Below, in pieces: positions 7,517 through 14,204 of a DNA stretch of 18,894 nucleotides. The notes under the pieces were generated by a model, which was not told the DNA's origin, did not search any database, and was given only the letters and a program-made list of their open reading frames with translations. The stretch spans positions 1 to 18,894 of the forward strand of contig CAYLUN010000100.1 in the NCBI GenBank assembly GCA_964386865.1, given 5' to 3'. The DNA comes from CAYLUN01 sp964386865. GTDB taxonomy: Bacteria; Verrucomicrobiota; Kiritimatiellia; RFP12; UBA1067. The position numbers were made by a program, and so were the translations under genes. Every line of letters starts with the position of its first letter. The first letter of the stretch is position 1.

Positions 7517-8740
7517 TTACTGACAAGTTGTGCCTCCCGCGGTTTGAAGGCTGAACGGCATGTCTGTTTTGTACATGCCGCAGAGGACTTCGACGAGCTT
7601 TCGCGCGACGTAAAAGAGCGCGACGGAGTGAGGCTTGCCGCGGCTGACCTGCCGCTGGTAGACGCCGGCGAACAGCGGGTTGTGCAGCCTGCACATGGCG
7701 GAGGCCTGCCAGAGCGCGGTGCGCAGGGCGGGGCTGCCGCGCTTGGATATTTTGGTGCGTCCCTTCCATTTGCCGCTTTCTCGGAGGCGGGGCTCGCAGC
7801 CGGCGAAGGCGAGGATGCGCTTGTCCATGTCGCGCGGGGGCTTGCCGGAGGGCGGATGGCGGAAGCGCCCCATGTCGCCGATCTCGGAGGCGATCACGCG
7901 CGGGAGGAGGGTTCCGAGCCCCTTGACGGAGGCCAGCAGCGCGGCAGCTTTGGGCGCGGGCATGGCGCTGATCTTTTCCTCGGCCTTTTCTATCTGGGCG
8001 TCGGCGAAGCGGATCTGCTGGATCAGCGAGACGAGCGCTGCCTCGTCGCCCTCGTTGACGATCCCGGCGGAGACGCTCGTGCGGGCGGCGTCGCGGACTC
8101 GCCTGGCGAAATCCGCGGCCAGCCTGCCTTTGGAGGCTTTGGAAACGAGGGCTGTGAGGGTCTTGAGGTTGGCGCCGGCGAGCAGCCGCGCGGACGGGAA
8201 CGCCTCGAGGACGGCCAGCGCCGTGGCGGAGAAGAGCGGGCCGACGGCCGCCGCTGCCTCGGGGAAGGTGACGTCCAGCGCGGCGTGCACGCACCGCTTG
8301 ACGTTGCTCCTCTGGCGCACCAGGAACGTCCGGTGGCGGGTGAGCGACTTGAGCGCGTCAACGGCGGCGTCCTCGGCGGGCGCGGGGTTGTGCCTGTTCC
8401 TGAGCAGGGCGAATGCGATGGCCAGCGCGTCGGCCTTGTCCGTCTTGCGCCCGCGCACGTCCTTGGCTATCTCGGCCGAGGTGATCAGCGGGTTGACGGA
8501 CTCGACCCGGTAGCCCTTTCCGGCGAGCGCGTGGCGCAGCGGGATCCAGTAGCGCCCGGTGGCCTCCATCCCGATCCGGATGTCTGCGACTTTGCCGAGT
8601 TTCCTGAGTTGGGCGAGCAGTGCGGCGAAGCCCTCCGCGTTCTGGTCGAAGAAGCGCGGCTGCATCAGGATCTCGCCCGTGGCCGTGACAGCCGCCACGG
8701 CGTGTCTCTCTTTTCCGATGTCGATCCCCACGGTGATCAT
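7517..8740 (-). CDS. IS110-family transposase (DEDD recombinase)
   Basis: A 407-residue protein. The start MITVGIDIGK at 8740 is chosen because AAGGAG lies 6-11 bases upstream and the family begins this way; a 25-residue longer reading exists but lacks a ribosome binding site. The RuvC-like N-terminal domain shows the DEDD set: D7 (GIDIGKERH), E59 (GMEATGRYW), D101 and D104 (TDKADA). The C-terminal Tnp_20 domain shows SVKGLG (271-276), AFAGCEPRLRESGK with S322 as the likely catalytic serine, and ISKRGSPALR. Family members are RNA-guided DNA recombinases that insert without classical terminal repeats. The gene looks intact and opposes the surrounding operon. The 502-codon opposite-strand frame is a composition shadow. 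Confidence 0.95.
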   Translation of the reverse strand: MITVGIDIGKERHAVAAVTATGEILMQPRFFDQNAEGFAALLAQLRKLGKVADIRIGMEATGRYWIPLRHALAGKGYRVESVNPLITSAEIAKDVRGRKTDKADALAIAFALLRNRHNPAPAEDAAVDALKSLTRHRTFLVRQRSNVKRCVHAALDVTFPEAAAAVGPLFSATALAVLEAFPSARLLAGANLKTLTALVSKASKGRLAADFARRVRDAARTSVSAGIVNEGDEAALVSLIQQIRFADAQIEKAEEKISAMPAPKAAALLASVKGLGTLLPRVIASEIGDMGRFRHPPSGKPPRDMDKRILAFAGCEPRLRESGKWKGRTKISKRGSPALRTALWQASAMCRLHNPLFAGVYQRQVSRGKPHSVALFYVARKLVEVLCGMYKTDMPFSLQTAGGTTCQ

Positions 8741-9105
8741 GTCAAACTCCTTTTCCGGCGCGATGGCCGAGGCGTTAAAGCGGGGCAGCCCCATCCTGGT
8801 TGCGATATGAGGCATCGTCCGGCGATGGCCTTGAAGCGCAAATCAAGCTATCAGGGGTCTGTCTCCCGGAGGTTGAATCGGGTGCTCCCAGTCTTTCGTC
8901 AGGGCTGCGAGCCCAAGGAAACGACTCTGATGGATACACCCGAAAACCGAATCGTCCGGCATCGCGCCTCTTCTTGGCAACAACGGAACAAAGAAAAAGA
9001 AGCAAAAAGAAACTAACCCGCATCCCCGTTCCTGTTAATAAGTCGGCCTTATGGGCCTCTGAAGGCCCCGGCCAACTTCTTAACAGGCGTGCGGTGATGC
9101 TTATA
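8741..9105 (-). ncRNA. Candidate bridge RNA region of the IS110 element
   Basis: The roughly 365 bases upstream of the transposase hold no credible gene. They include small hairpins (GGGCT-GCG-AGCCC near 8912; GGCATCG with CGATGGCC near 8811-8832) and a large one at 9031-9087. In characterised IS110-group elements this end encodes the bridge RNA that pairs with target and donor DNA. Position and structure support the call; the exact RNA ends and guide loops cannot be fixed by eye. Confidence 0.5.
9031..9087 (-). other. 57-nt multi-block hairpin in the IS left end
   Basis: Nested paired blocks run inward: CCTGTTAA/TTAACAGG, AAG/CTT, GGCC/GGCC and GGGCCT/AGGCCC around a CTGA loop. Short internal loops lie between them (TC opposite AA; TTAT opposite C). 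It lies about 20 bases inside the IS end, where a bridge RNA fold is expected. Confidence 0.65.
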
Positions 9106-9108
9106 CCA

Positions 9109-9378
9109 GGAAACGGTCGAAAATGGGTCCTGAAGGAGAAGCACGAGAAAATAGAGTCGGGCGACCTGTTCTATGTGTTTGTAGCCCTAAAGGGACCCGG
9201 ACAGCAGCCGGACTATTATGTCGCGCCCAGCGAGGTGGTCGCAAAGGCGATTCGGGATAATCACAAGCGCTGGCTGAAGACGCCGGGTAGGAAAGGCCAG
9301 AAACATAACGACACAACCATGCGGTCATTTGTACGGTATGCGGAGTACAAAGACCGCTGGGATTTGCTAGGGCTTTAG
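9109..9378 (+). pseudogene. C-terminal part of the IS-split PD-(D/E)XK-like gene
   Basis: Encodes GNGRKWVLKEKHEKI, then GDLFYVFVALKGPGQQPDYY and VAPSEVVAKAIRDNH, ending in YKDRWDLLGL at the stop at 9378. This W-x-L...D-LFYVFV...P-x-YYVAPS pattern is the usual second half of small PD-(D/E)XK-like proteins whose first half is at 7303-7476. The upstream 8800-9108 part of this open frame is IS sequence. No ribosome binding site is evident, so independent translation is unlikely. Confidence 0.7.
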
Positions 9379-9426
9379 ACGGTTCAGTCCCGCAGGGACA
9401 TTTGACGCGCGCACGCGACTGAAAGA

Positions 9427-9458
9427 GGCGCACAGGCAGCAGAGCCTGTGCGCCTTTT
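9427..9458 (+). terminator. Rho-independent terminator
   Basis: A perfect 11-bp stem, GGCGCACAGGC/GCCTGTGCGCC, with the 6-base loop AGCAGA, followed by TTTTCGCTTT. It closes the cargo segment and separates it from the head operon. A smaller hairpin (AGGG/CCCT) with TATTTTT follows at about 9466-9487. A branched fold (outer stem TTCAGT/ACTGAA at 9383-9388 and 9418-9423) precedes it. Confidence 0.85.
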
Positions 9459-9564
9459 CGCTTTATTAGGGCGCAACCCTTATTTTTCGCGGCTTGCAGG
9501 TGGTGAGGGCGCGCGCCGAAATGTCGGTTTTTATGCGTATTGTGTAGGGCATCGTGTACTCCTG

Positions 9565-9595
9565 ACCCGCTCCGTCCGTCGAGGGCGGGGCGGGT
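9565..9595 (+). promoter_or_regulatory. Leader hairpin of the head operon
   Basis: A 31-nt element with 13 continuous pairs (two G-U) around the loop GTCGA, starting ACCCGCTCC and ending GGGGCGGGT. It sits 17 bases before the ribosome binding site of the first head gene and has no T-run after it. It may stabilise or control the operon mRNA. I see no convincing promoter in 9459-9564. Confidence 0.5.
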
Positions 9596-9622
9596 ATTCA
9601 GAAAAAGTGTCGGAGGTTTGAT

Positions 9623-10114
9623 ATGGCGAACGAAGGACTGGCGGCCGCCGGAGGCCGCGCGGACGGTGACGCGCTCAATGCGCAGATCGTGTCTTTGCAG
9701 GAGGCGCTGGCGCTGGAGCGCGCCAAGAACGAGGTGCTGCTGGAGCAGTGCCTGAAGACCGAGGACGCCCTGGCGGACAAGGATGTCGAGGGCTTCGCGG
9801 ACGTGATCCCGAACGATGACCGCGCGTTCTGGCGCGGGCAGCTGCTGGAGAACCGCGAGTCGGCGGTAGGCATCCTCAACCGGATGCGCGAGCGCGCGAA
9901 GCCCGCCCCGGAGGCCAAGCCCGGCGCGGCGCCGGCGCAACCCCAGCCGCTGCACAACCGCGCGGCCGCGAAACCGGCGGTGGCGGAGAAGGGCGGCGCG
10001 GGCGGCGGGGACCGCGCGGCGAAGCTGCGCAACCGCGCGCAGGAGATCGCGCGGCGCGACGGGTGCTCGTTCACGGCGGCCTTCCGCCTGGCCGAGCAGG
10101 AGTTCGGCGGGTAA
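9623..10114 (+). CDS. Scaffold-like head assembly protein
   Basis: A 163-residue protein starting at ATG 9623 behind GGAGG (9612-9616). The N-terminal half is a coiled-coil-like helix (AQIVSLQEALALERAKNEVLLEQ, in two halves), then NDDRAFWRGQLLENRESAVGIL. The middle (about 95-130) is Ala/Pro-rich and probably disordered. The end is a short helix pair, NRAQEIARRDGCSFTAAFRLAEQEFGG by parts, a pattern common at the C terminus of phage head scaffold or protease-scaffold proteins. Its position, first in the operon upstream of decoration and capsid genes, fits a scaffolding role. No protease motif is seen. The assignment is by context and composition, not by a recognised family. Confidence 0.5.
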   Translation: MANEGLAAAGGRADGDALNAQIVSLQEALALERAKNEVLLEQCLKTEDALADKDVEGFADVIPNDDRAFWRGQLLENRESAVGILNRMRERAKPAPEAKPGAAPAQPQPLHNRAAAKPAVAEKGGAGGGDRAAKLRNRAQEIARRDGCSFTAAFRLAEQEFGG

Positions 10115-10126
10115 AGGGGGTGCGTC

Positions 10127-10531
10127 ATGGTGCTGTCTGACATTGTGGCGGGGCTGTTCGTGGTGAAGACGAACGGCGCGGTGGTCGGGCGTCTCGCCCG
10201 GATCGCGGCGAACGGGACGACCGGCAAGCCGGAGGCGGTGCCGCCCGGCGAGGCGGTTCCGTTCGGACCGTATTACCAGGTGATCGACGCGAACTCGGCC
10301 AACGCGAGCCTGCTGCCGCTCGATCCGTTCAACATGACGCGTCTGCCGTTGAGCGGCGCGGCCGCGATCGGCGACGCGCTCTTCGTGCGCGCCGACGGGA
10401 AGGTGGAGAAGAGGGCGGAGCCCGCTGACGGCGACGTGGGCGTGGCGTTCGCGGTCGAGGCGGGCGTGGACGGCCAGGAGGTTCTGTGCCGTCCGCATCT
10501 GATGAAGTGGGCGGTTCCGGCCGGCGCGTAG
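10127..10531 (+). CDS. Capsid decoration-like protein (DUF2190-type)
   Basis: A 134-residue protein starting at ATG 10127 behind AGGGGG, 12 bases after the scaffold-like gene. It is beta-rich. The segment GDALFVRADGKVEKR...VGVAFAVEAGVDGQEVLCRP (about residues 85-125) follows the pattern of DUF2190 capsid cement proteins, which bind the outer shell and stabilise heads. The same segment recurs in modified form in the next gene, so the two are paralogues. Operon position just before the capsid gene supports this role. The N terminus lacks a signal peptide or membrane segment. A different small structural role is possible. Confidence 0.6.
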   Translation: MVLSDIVAGLFVVKTNGAVVGRLARIAANGTTGKPEAVPPGEAVPFGPYYQVIDANSANASLLPLDPFNMTRLPLSGAAAIGDALFVRADGKVEKRAEPADGDVGVAFAVEAGVDGQEVLCRPHLMKWAVPAGA

Positions 10532-10559
10532 GCTGCCGGCAGATGAGTGGAGGTGTCAA

Positions 10560-11510
10560 ATGATGAATCTGGTTCAGGGCGATTGCAAGTGCGGCGCCCT
10601 CGCCTTCGTGGCGGGGGAGAACCTGTCGGCGGCCACGGGGTTGCTCGTGAAGCTGTCTTCGGCTGGCAAGGCGGTCAAGCCGGTCGCGGTGTCGGACATC
10701 GCGCCCTACGTGGTGGCGTGCGGGGCGTTCGAGGGGTATTTGTGCGGCGTGGTTCCGCTGACCTCCGCGGCGAACTGCCGGATCGTGCTCAAGGGCGCGT
10801 GCCAGGCGGGCGCGCTGCTGGTGTCGGCGGGCGACGGCCGCGTGGAGTCGGGCGCGCCGTCCGGTTCGGCCGTGCCGGTGGGCGTGGCGGAGGAGGCCGG
10901 TGTCGACGGGCAGCGCGTGCTGTTGCGACCGCTGCAGTCGGCCGGCGCGGCCGGCGTGCAGGGACCCCAGGGCCCTCAAGGGCCGCAGGGCGTTCAGGGC
11001 GCGGCAGGTCCGGCGGGTTTCGGTCTGGTTGTGGACGCGCTGACCGGGGCTCTCTCGGGAGGGACTGGCGCGACCGCTTCCGGTGCGGGCGCGACGGCGT
11101 TCGGCGCGGGCGGAGCCGCCGGTACCGCCGACGCATGCGCGTACGGGCATTCTGCGGCCGTGACGGGAGACGGGGGCGTGGCGGTAGGCGCCTACTCCTA
11201 TGCCTTATACGCGCGCGGCGTGGCGCTGGGCAACAGCACTTGGGCGATGGCCGAAGGACGCGTCGAGCTGGCTTCCGGCTATCCGGCGTACTCGTACGGC
11301 CGGATTTCGGTGCAGCAGAACGGCGCGGCCATGTTCTCGGTGGCTCCGACCGCCGCTCCGGACGCCTACGAGTACAAGGATTTCGGCAACCCGGACGGCG
11401 CGCTGCCGGCCGGGATGTGGACGGCTTCTCTGAACGGCGACGGCACGGCGCTGGTGTTCTATGTCAACGTGGCCGGCGTGGTCAAGTCCGGCAGCGTGGC
11501 GCTGGCGTAA
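10560..11510 (+). CDS. Decoration protein fused to collagen-like and YadA-like fibre
   Basis: A 316-residue protein (ATG 10560 or 10563, GGAGG just upstream). Residues 1-125 are related to the preceding protein: AGALLVSAGDGRVES...VPVGVAEEAGVDGQRVLLRP matches its GDALFVRADGKVE...AGVDGQEVLCRP segment. Residues 129-152 are eight Gly-x-y triplets (GVQGPQGPQGPQGVQGAAG and flanks), a short collagen-like helix. Residues about 165-235 carry Ala/Gly-rich left-handed-roll repeats (GVAVGAYSYALYARGVALGNSTWAM by parts), like YadA-type trimeric heads. A beta-rich end follows. Collagen-like and YadA-like segments both trimerise. The likely product is a capsid-anchored fibre for host or mucus binding. Its place in the head operon favours a head fibre over a tail fibre. 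Confidence 0.65.
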   Translation: MMNLVQGDCKCGALAFVAGENLSAATGLLVKLSSAGKAVKPVAVSDIAPYVVACGAFEGYLCGVVPLTSAANCRIVLKGACQAGALLVSAGDGRVESGAPSGSAVPVGVAEEAGVDGQRVLLRPLQSAGAAGVQGPQGPQGPQGVQGAAGPAGFGLVVDALTGALSGGTGATASGAGATAFGAGGAAGTADACAYGHSAAVTGDGGVAVGAYSYALYARGVALGNSTWAMAEGRVELASGYPAYSYGRISVQQNGAAMFSVAPTAAPDAYEYKDFGNPDGALPAGMWTASLNGDGTALVFYVNVAGVVKSGSVALA

Positions 11511-11519
11511 GGGGGAGTC

Positions 11520-12206
11520 GTGCGCAAGACGGTCTACAGCGTGATACACGACGGCTCCCGCGCCGACCGCGCGAGGAACGTGGCCGACCTGTACGAGAGG
11601 CTCGGCGGCGCGTTGCGCGTCGCCGGGCCGTTCGTGCCGGTTTGGGAGCAGGACCCGGCCGCCCGCGCCGTGCGCGGGTGCGCGCTGGCGCACCTCTTCG
11701 CCGTGCGGGACGGCCTGCGGGCGGACACGGACGTTGTCGTCTTCGAGGATGACGCGGCGCGTTACGAGGCGGGCCAGGGCGAGCCGGACCTCTCGACGCT
11801 GCCAGCGGACGCGGGCATCGTGCTGCTCGGTGCCGAGACGGAGTGCCTCGGCGCTCGGGCGGAGGGCGGGTGGTTCGAGGTTCTGCCGAAGTTCTGGGGC
11901 ACGCACGCGGTTCTTTACCGCGCCGAACTCGCCGCGACGGACTTCCTGCTGAACGCGTTCGCGCTCCTCGCGGCCAACCCCACGGGCGGCCAGAAGGACG
12001 GGTGCGTGAGTCTGTGTTATGAGTCGGTGTTGTGCATGGCGGTCAGGGGTTGCGGGGTGAAAATCTACCGGCCCGAGGTGATGGCCTACACGACGTCGGG
12101 CGGCTGGTCTTCCCGGGAGGCTTGCCGAGTGTCCGCGAGGTCGAGGTTCCTCGATCTCAGGGCGGGAGTGGTTCCGGGGGTTGATAAGGACGGAGAAGAG
12201 AAATGA
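11520..12206 (+). CDS. GT25-type glycosyltransferase
   Basis: A 228-residue protein starting at GTG 11520 behind GGGGGAG, 9 bases after the fibre gene. It ends in a 4-base ATGA overlap with the capsid gene, which implies translational coupling. Motifs of glycosyltransferase family 25 (LPS-type and collagen-type transferases) are visible: RNVADLYERLGG near the start, GCALAHLFAVRDGL (about 59-72), the acidic VVVFEDDA with E76-D77-D78 for metal and nucleotide-sugar binding, GIVLLGAE, and WGTHAVLYR. Family members transfer hexoses to LPS or to hydroxylysine of collagen. Sitting between a collagen-like fibre and the capsid, it probably modifies a virion protein. Modification of host surface glycans is the alternative. 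The sugar and acceptor are unknown. Confidence 0.75.
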   Translation: MRKTVYSVIHDGSRADRARNVADLYERLGGALRVAGPFVPVWEQDPAARAVRGCALAHLFAVRDGLRADTDVVVFEDDAARYEAGQGEPDLSTLPADAGIVLLGAETECLGARAEGGWFEVLPKFWGTHAVLYRAELAATDFLLNAFALLAANPTGGQKDGCVSLCYESVLCMAVRGCGVKIYRPEVMAYTTSGGWSSREACRVSARSRFLDLRAGVVPGVDKDGEEK

Positions 12207-13141
12207 GCCGTTTGAGTGACATCAGTGCGAGCCCGGTCCTGCGCGAGTTCGCGCAGGGCGCGGCGCAGTCCGCCATCATGCCGGTGGCGGACTTTCTGGC
12301 CCCGACCATCGAGGTTCCGACCTCGGTCGGCCGGTACAAGAAGTACACCGAGAAGGACCGTTTCCGTATCCCCAATACTCTGCGGAGTATTGGCGGGCGC
12401 GCGACGGAGCTGCGCTTCGAGGTGAGCGACGAGACCTACAACTGCGAGCCCCACGCGCTCGACTATCCGGTGGACAACCTGGAGAAGCTCGAGAGCGAGG
12501 ATCTCGAGAACGCGCTGCGCGAGGGCGCGGTGGCGGTGGCCGAGGTCGCCGCGCTGTCCCACGAGAAGAGCGTGATCGACGCGGCCATGACCGCCGCCGG
12601 CGCGGGCACGGCCAAGGTCTGGGGCGCATCGGCAGACCCGGTCTCCGACATCGACACGGCGATCCTGGACGTCATCAAGGCGGCCAAGTACGGCTCGCTG
12701 ATGGGGGTGGGCGTGTTGTTCGGCGCGTCGGCGTGGTGCCTGTTCAAGAACCAGGACAAGGTGCGCGGCCGTTTCGTCGTGGGCAACGGCGGCAAGGGCG
12801 GCAGCCTCGCCGTGCCGACCGAGGGCAGCGCGGGCCACCTGTTCGTGGGCACGCCGGATGTGCGGGCGTCGTACATGGTGTACGACAACGCCGCGCCCGG
12901 CGTGGCGGAGGACGTGAAGTTCCTCCTCGACGGCTCGGTGCTGGTCTTCGCGCGGCGGCCGAACCCGACGCGGCGCGATCCGTCGTTCATGAAGACGTTC
13001 CGTCTCATGGGCAAGTACATGGTCCCGTCGAGCTACATGCGCGACGACGGCCGTGTCGAGGTCGCGAAGTTCGACTGGAGCGAGGACGTGCGCGTCACGA
13101 ACTCGGCCGCGGTCAAGCGGCTCAACGTCAGCGCGACGTAA
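12203..13141 (+). CDS. Major capsid protein (HK97-fold type)
   Basis: A 312-residue protein, overlapping the glycosyltransferase gene by 4 bases. The pattern matches phage major capsid proteins of the HK97-fold class: an N-terminal arm, IMPVADFLAPTIEVPTSVGR (about 30-49), then YKKYTEKDRFRIPNTLRSIG and ELRFEVSDETYNCEPHALDYPV (the E-loop/P-domain start), then DLENALREGAVAVAEVAALSHEKSV as the spine helix. A TPDVRASYMVYDNA segment and a beta-rich C terminus with SFMKTFRL and MVPSSYMRDDGRVEVAKFDW follow. It would self-assemble into the shell with the neighbouring decoration proteins. The exact subfamily cannot be fixed without a search. A perfect inverted repeat lies inside the gene at 12372-12393. 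Confidence 0.85.
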   Translation: MSRLSDISASPVLREFAQGAAQSAIMPVADFLAPTIEVPTSVGRYKKYTEKDRFRIPNTLRSIGGRATELRFEVSDETYNCEPHALDYPVDNLEKLESEDLENALREGAVAVAEVAALSHEKSVIDAAMTAAGAGTAKVWGASADPVSDIDTAILDVIKAAKYGSLMGVGVLFGASAWCLFKNQDKVRGRFVVGNGGKGGSLAVPTEGSAGHLFVGTPDVRASYMVYDNAAPGVAEDVKFLLDGSVLVFARRPNPTRRDPSFMKTFRLMGKYMVPSSYMRDDGRVEVAKFDWSEDVRVTNSAAVKRLNVSAT

Positions 13142-13158
13142 GCGCTGGGGATGCGGAA

Positions 13159-13647
13159 ATGGCCGACTGGGTCGTTTACGATACGGGGGCGGCGGCGGAG
13201 ACGCTGCCGCCCTCTCTTTCGACGGCGTACGGCGCCTGGCTGACCGCCGAGGTGCGTGCGCAGCGGCTGGGTCTGATCGTGTCGGGAGTAGTCGCCGACT
13301 TCCGCAAGGCGGTGGCGGCCGATGCCGACGCCACCGGCAAACTGGACGCGGACAGCGTCCCTGTGGCCTGTCTGCGGCACGCGGCGGCGGTCGTGTGGTA
13401 CACGCTCGCGCAGGAGATGGGCGCGGATCCGGAGCCGTACCGGTCGGCCTGGCAGGATTCGGAGATCTACCTGCGTCGGCTGTATCAGGATCTGGAGGCG
13501 GGCGGCGGCGCGAGCGGAGCGACCGGCACGCCGCTGTACGTGCCGGGCAGCGCGTCGACGGGCGGAGGCTCGGGCGGAGTGGTGGGCGGCATCCTGCGGG
13601 TGCCCGTCTGGTCGCCGATCAACTACATTCCGCCGCCGATAACGTGA
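13159..13647 (+). CDS. Head-tail connector-like protein
   Basis: A 162-residue protein. ATG 13159 (MADWVVYDTG) is the sensible start, 17 bases after the capsid stop; the longer open frame through the capsid gene is a shadow. It is mainly helical, with LSTAYGAWLTAEVRAQRL, VVADFRKAVAADADATG, and RHAAAVVWYTLAQEMGADPEPYRSAW by parts, then a YLRRLYQDL helix and a Gly/Ser/Pro-rich tail. Size, helical build and position directly after the capsid gene are typical of adaptor proteins of the gp6/gp36 type that join portal to tail. The assignment rests mostly on context; I see no diagnostic motif. Confidence 0.5.
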   Translation: MADWVVYDTGAAAETLPPSLSTAYGAWLTAEVRAQRLGLIVSGVVADFRKAVAADADATGKLDADSVPVACLRHAAAVVWYTLAQEMGADPEPYRSAWQDSEIYLRRLYQDLEAGGGASGATGTPLYVPGSASTGGGSGGVVGGILRVPVWSPINYIPPPIT

Positions 13648-13659
13648 GAGGGGTGAGGG

Positions 13660-13908
13660 ATGGACTGTCATGTGACCAAGGAGGAGTGCCTGAAGCGGCA
13701 TGAGGAGCTGATTGAGAAGCTTGACGGCATCGAGCGCCGGCTGTTCGTGGACAACGGCAGCCCGTCGATCCAGACGCGGCTGGAGCGGCACGATCTGGTG
13801 ATCCGGGCGTTGCTGTGGGTGGTGTCGGTTGCTGCCGGGACGGCGATAGCGGGCGCCGTCTCCGCGTGCGTGGTGTTGCTCCGCTTCGTTTCCAAGATCG
13901 GAGGCTGA
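13660..13908 (+). CDS. Holin-like small membrane protein
   Basis: An 82-residue protein (ATG 13660 behind GAGGGGTGAGGG). Residues 8-45 form a charged amphipathic or coiled-coil helix (KRHEELIEKLDGIERRL, then IQTRLERHDLVI). Residues 47-75 form one hydrophobic membrane segment (ALLWVVSVAAGTAIAGAVSA and following). The end is short and basic. This N-terminal-helix, C-terminal-membrane layout recalls XhlA-like and other single-span phage holin or anti-holin proteins. Position after the head genes and before a lipoprotein supports a lysis role. No endolysin is seen beside it. Confidence 0.5.
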   Translation: MDCHVTKEECLKRHEELIEKLDGIERRLFVDNGSPSIQTRLERHDLVIRALLWVVSVAAGTAIAGAVSACVVLLRFVSKIGG

Positions 13909-13909
13909 G

Positions 13910-14194
13910 ATGAAGGGTCTGACTGCTCTGGCGGCGATGGCCGCCCTGTGTGTGTCGGGATGCTGCGCCTACCGCGGTATCAACCAGGTGTCGCTGCTGC
14001 ACATCCGCGAGGTCACGCTTGCGGACGCTGCGGCCGAGTCCACAAACGGCGTGGTGGAGGTCTGCACGAACGGCTTGCGCGTCGGCACGGGCCGTGTAGT
14101 GATTGTGGCGGAGAACGTGTACGTGTCCAGCGGCGGCGGCAGCGCGGCCAGCAACGATGTCAGCGGCGAGCTGTCGTTGCCGCTGGTCAAATAG
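13910..14194 (+). CDS. Small lipoprotein of the phage-like element
   Basis: A 94-residue protein starting one base after the previous stop, behind GGAGG. A signal peptide of about 18 residues (MKGLTALAAMAALCVSGC) ends in a lipobox-like VSGC, so the mature protein would be lipidated at C18 and anchored to a membrane. The mature part is beta-rich (GTGRVVIVAENVYVSSGGG) with no known motif. It could be an outer-membrane spanin-type lysis protein given the holin-like neighbour, or a superinfection-exclusion lipoprotein. It is not proline-rich like typical Rz1. Function is uncertain. Confidence 0.55.
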   Translation: MKGLTALAAMAALCVSGCCAYRGINQVSLLHIREVTLADAAAESTNGVVEVCTNGLRVGTGRVVIVAENVYVSSGGGSAASNDVSGELSLPLVK

Positions 14195-14204
14195 GGGGTG
14201 CGTT

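Larger units (their letters stand above)
7477..9108 (-). mobile_element. IS110-family insertion sequence, about 1.63 kb
   Basis: Boundaries come from the interrupted gene: the coding frame is lost just after 7476 and resumes at about 9109, with a CCAG shared near both junctions (7473-7476 and 9106-9109). They are accurate to a few bases. The single transposase gene is on the - strand. Only about 40 bases follow its stop, but about 365 bases precede its start. That asymmetry fits the IS110 group, where the long upstream end encodes the bridge RNA, better than the IS1111 group. No terminal inverted repeats are obvious, as expected for this family. Confidence 0.8.

Noticed and set aside
7508..9016. 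502-codon + strand frame across the IS
   Set aside because: It is antisense to a clear IS110 transposase with an intact active site and crosses the IS non-coding end.
9101..10498. 465-codon - strand frame
   Set aside because: It runs through a terminator and opposite two + strand head genes, with no recognisable domain.
10547..11752. 401-codon + strand frame
   Set aside because: Arg/Gly-rich shadow overlapping the fibre and glycosyltransferase genes, which have better starts and real motifs.
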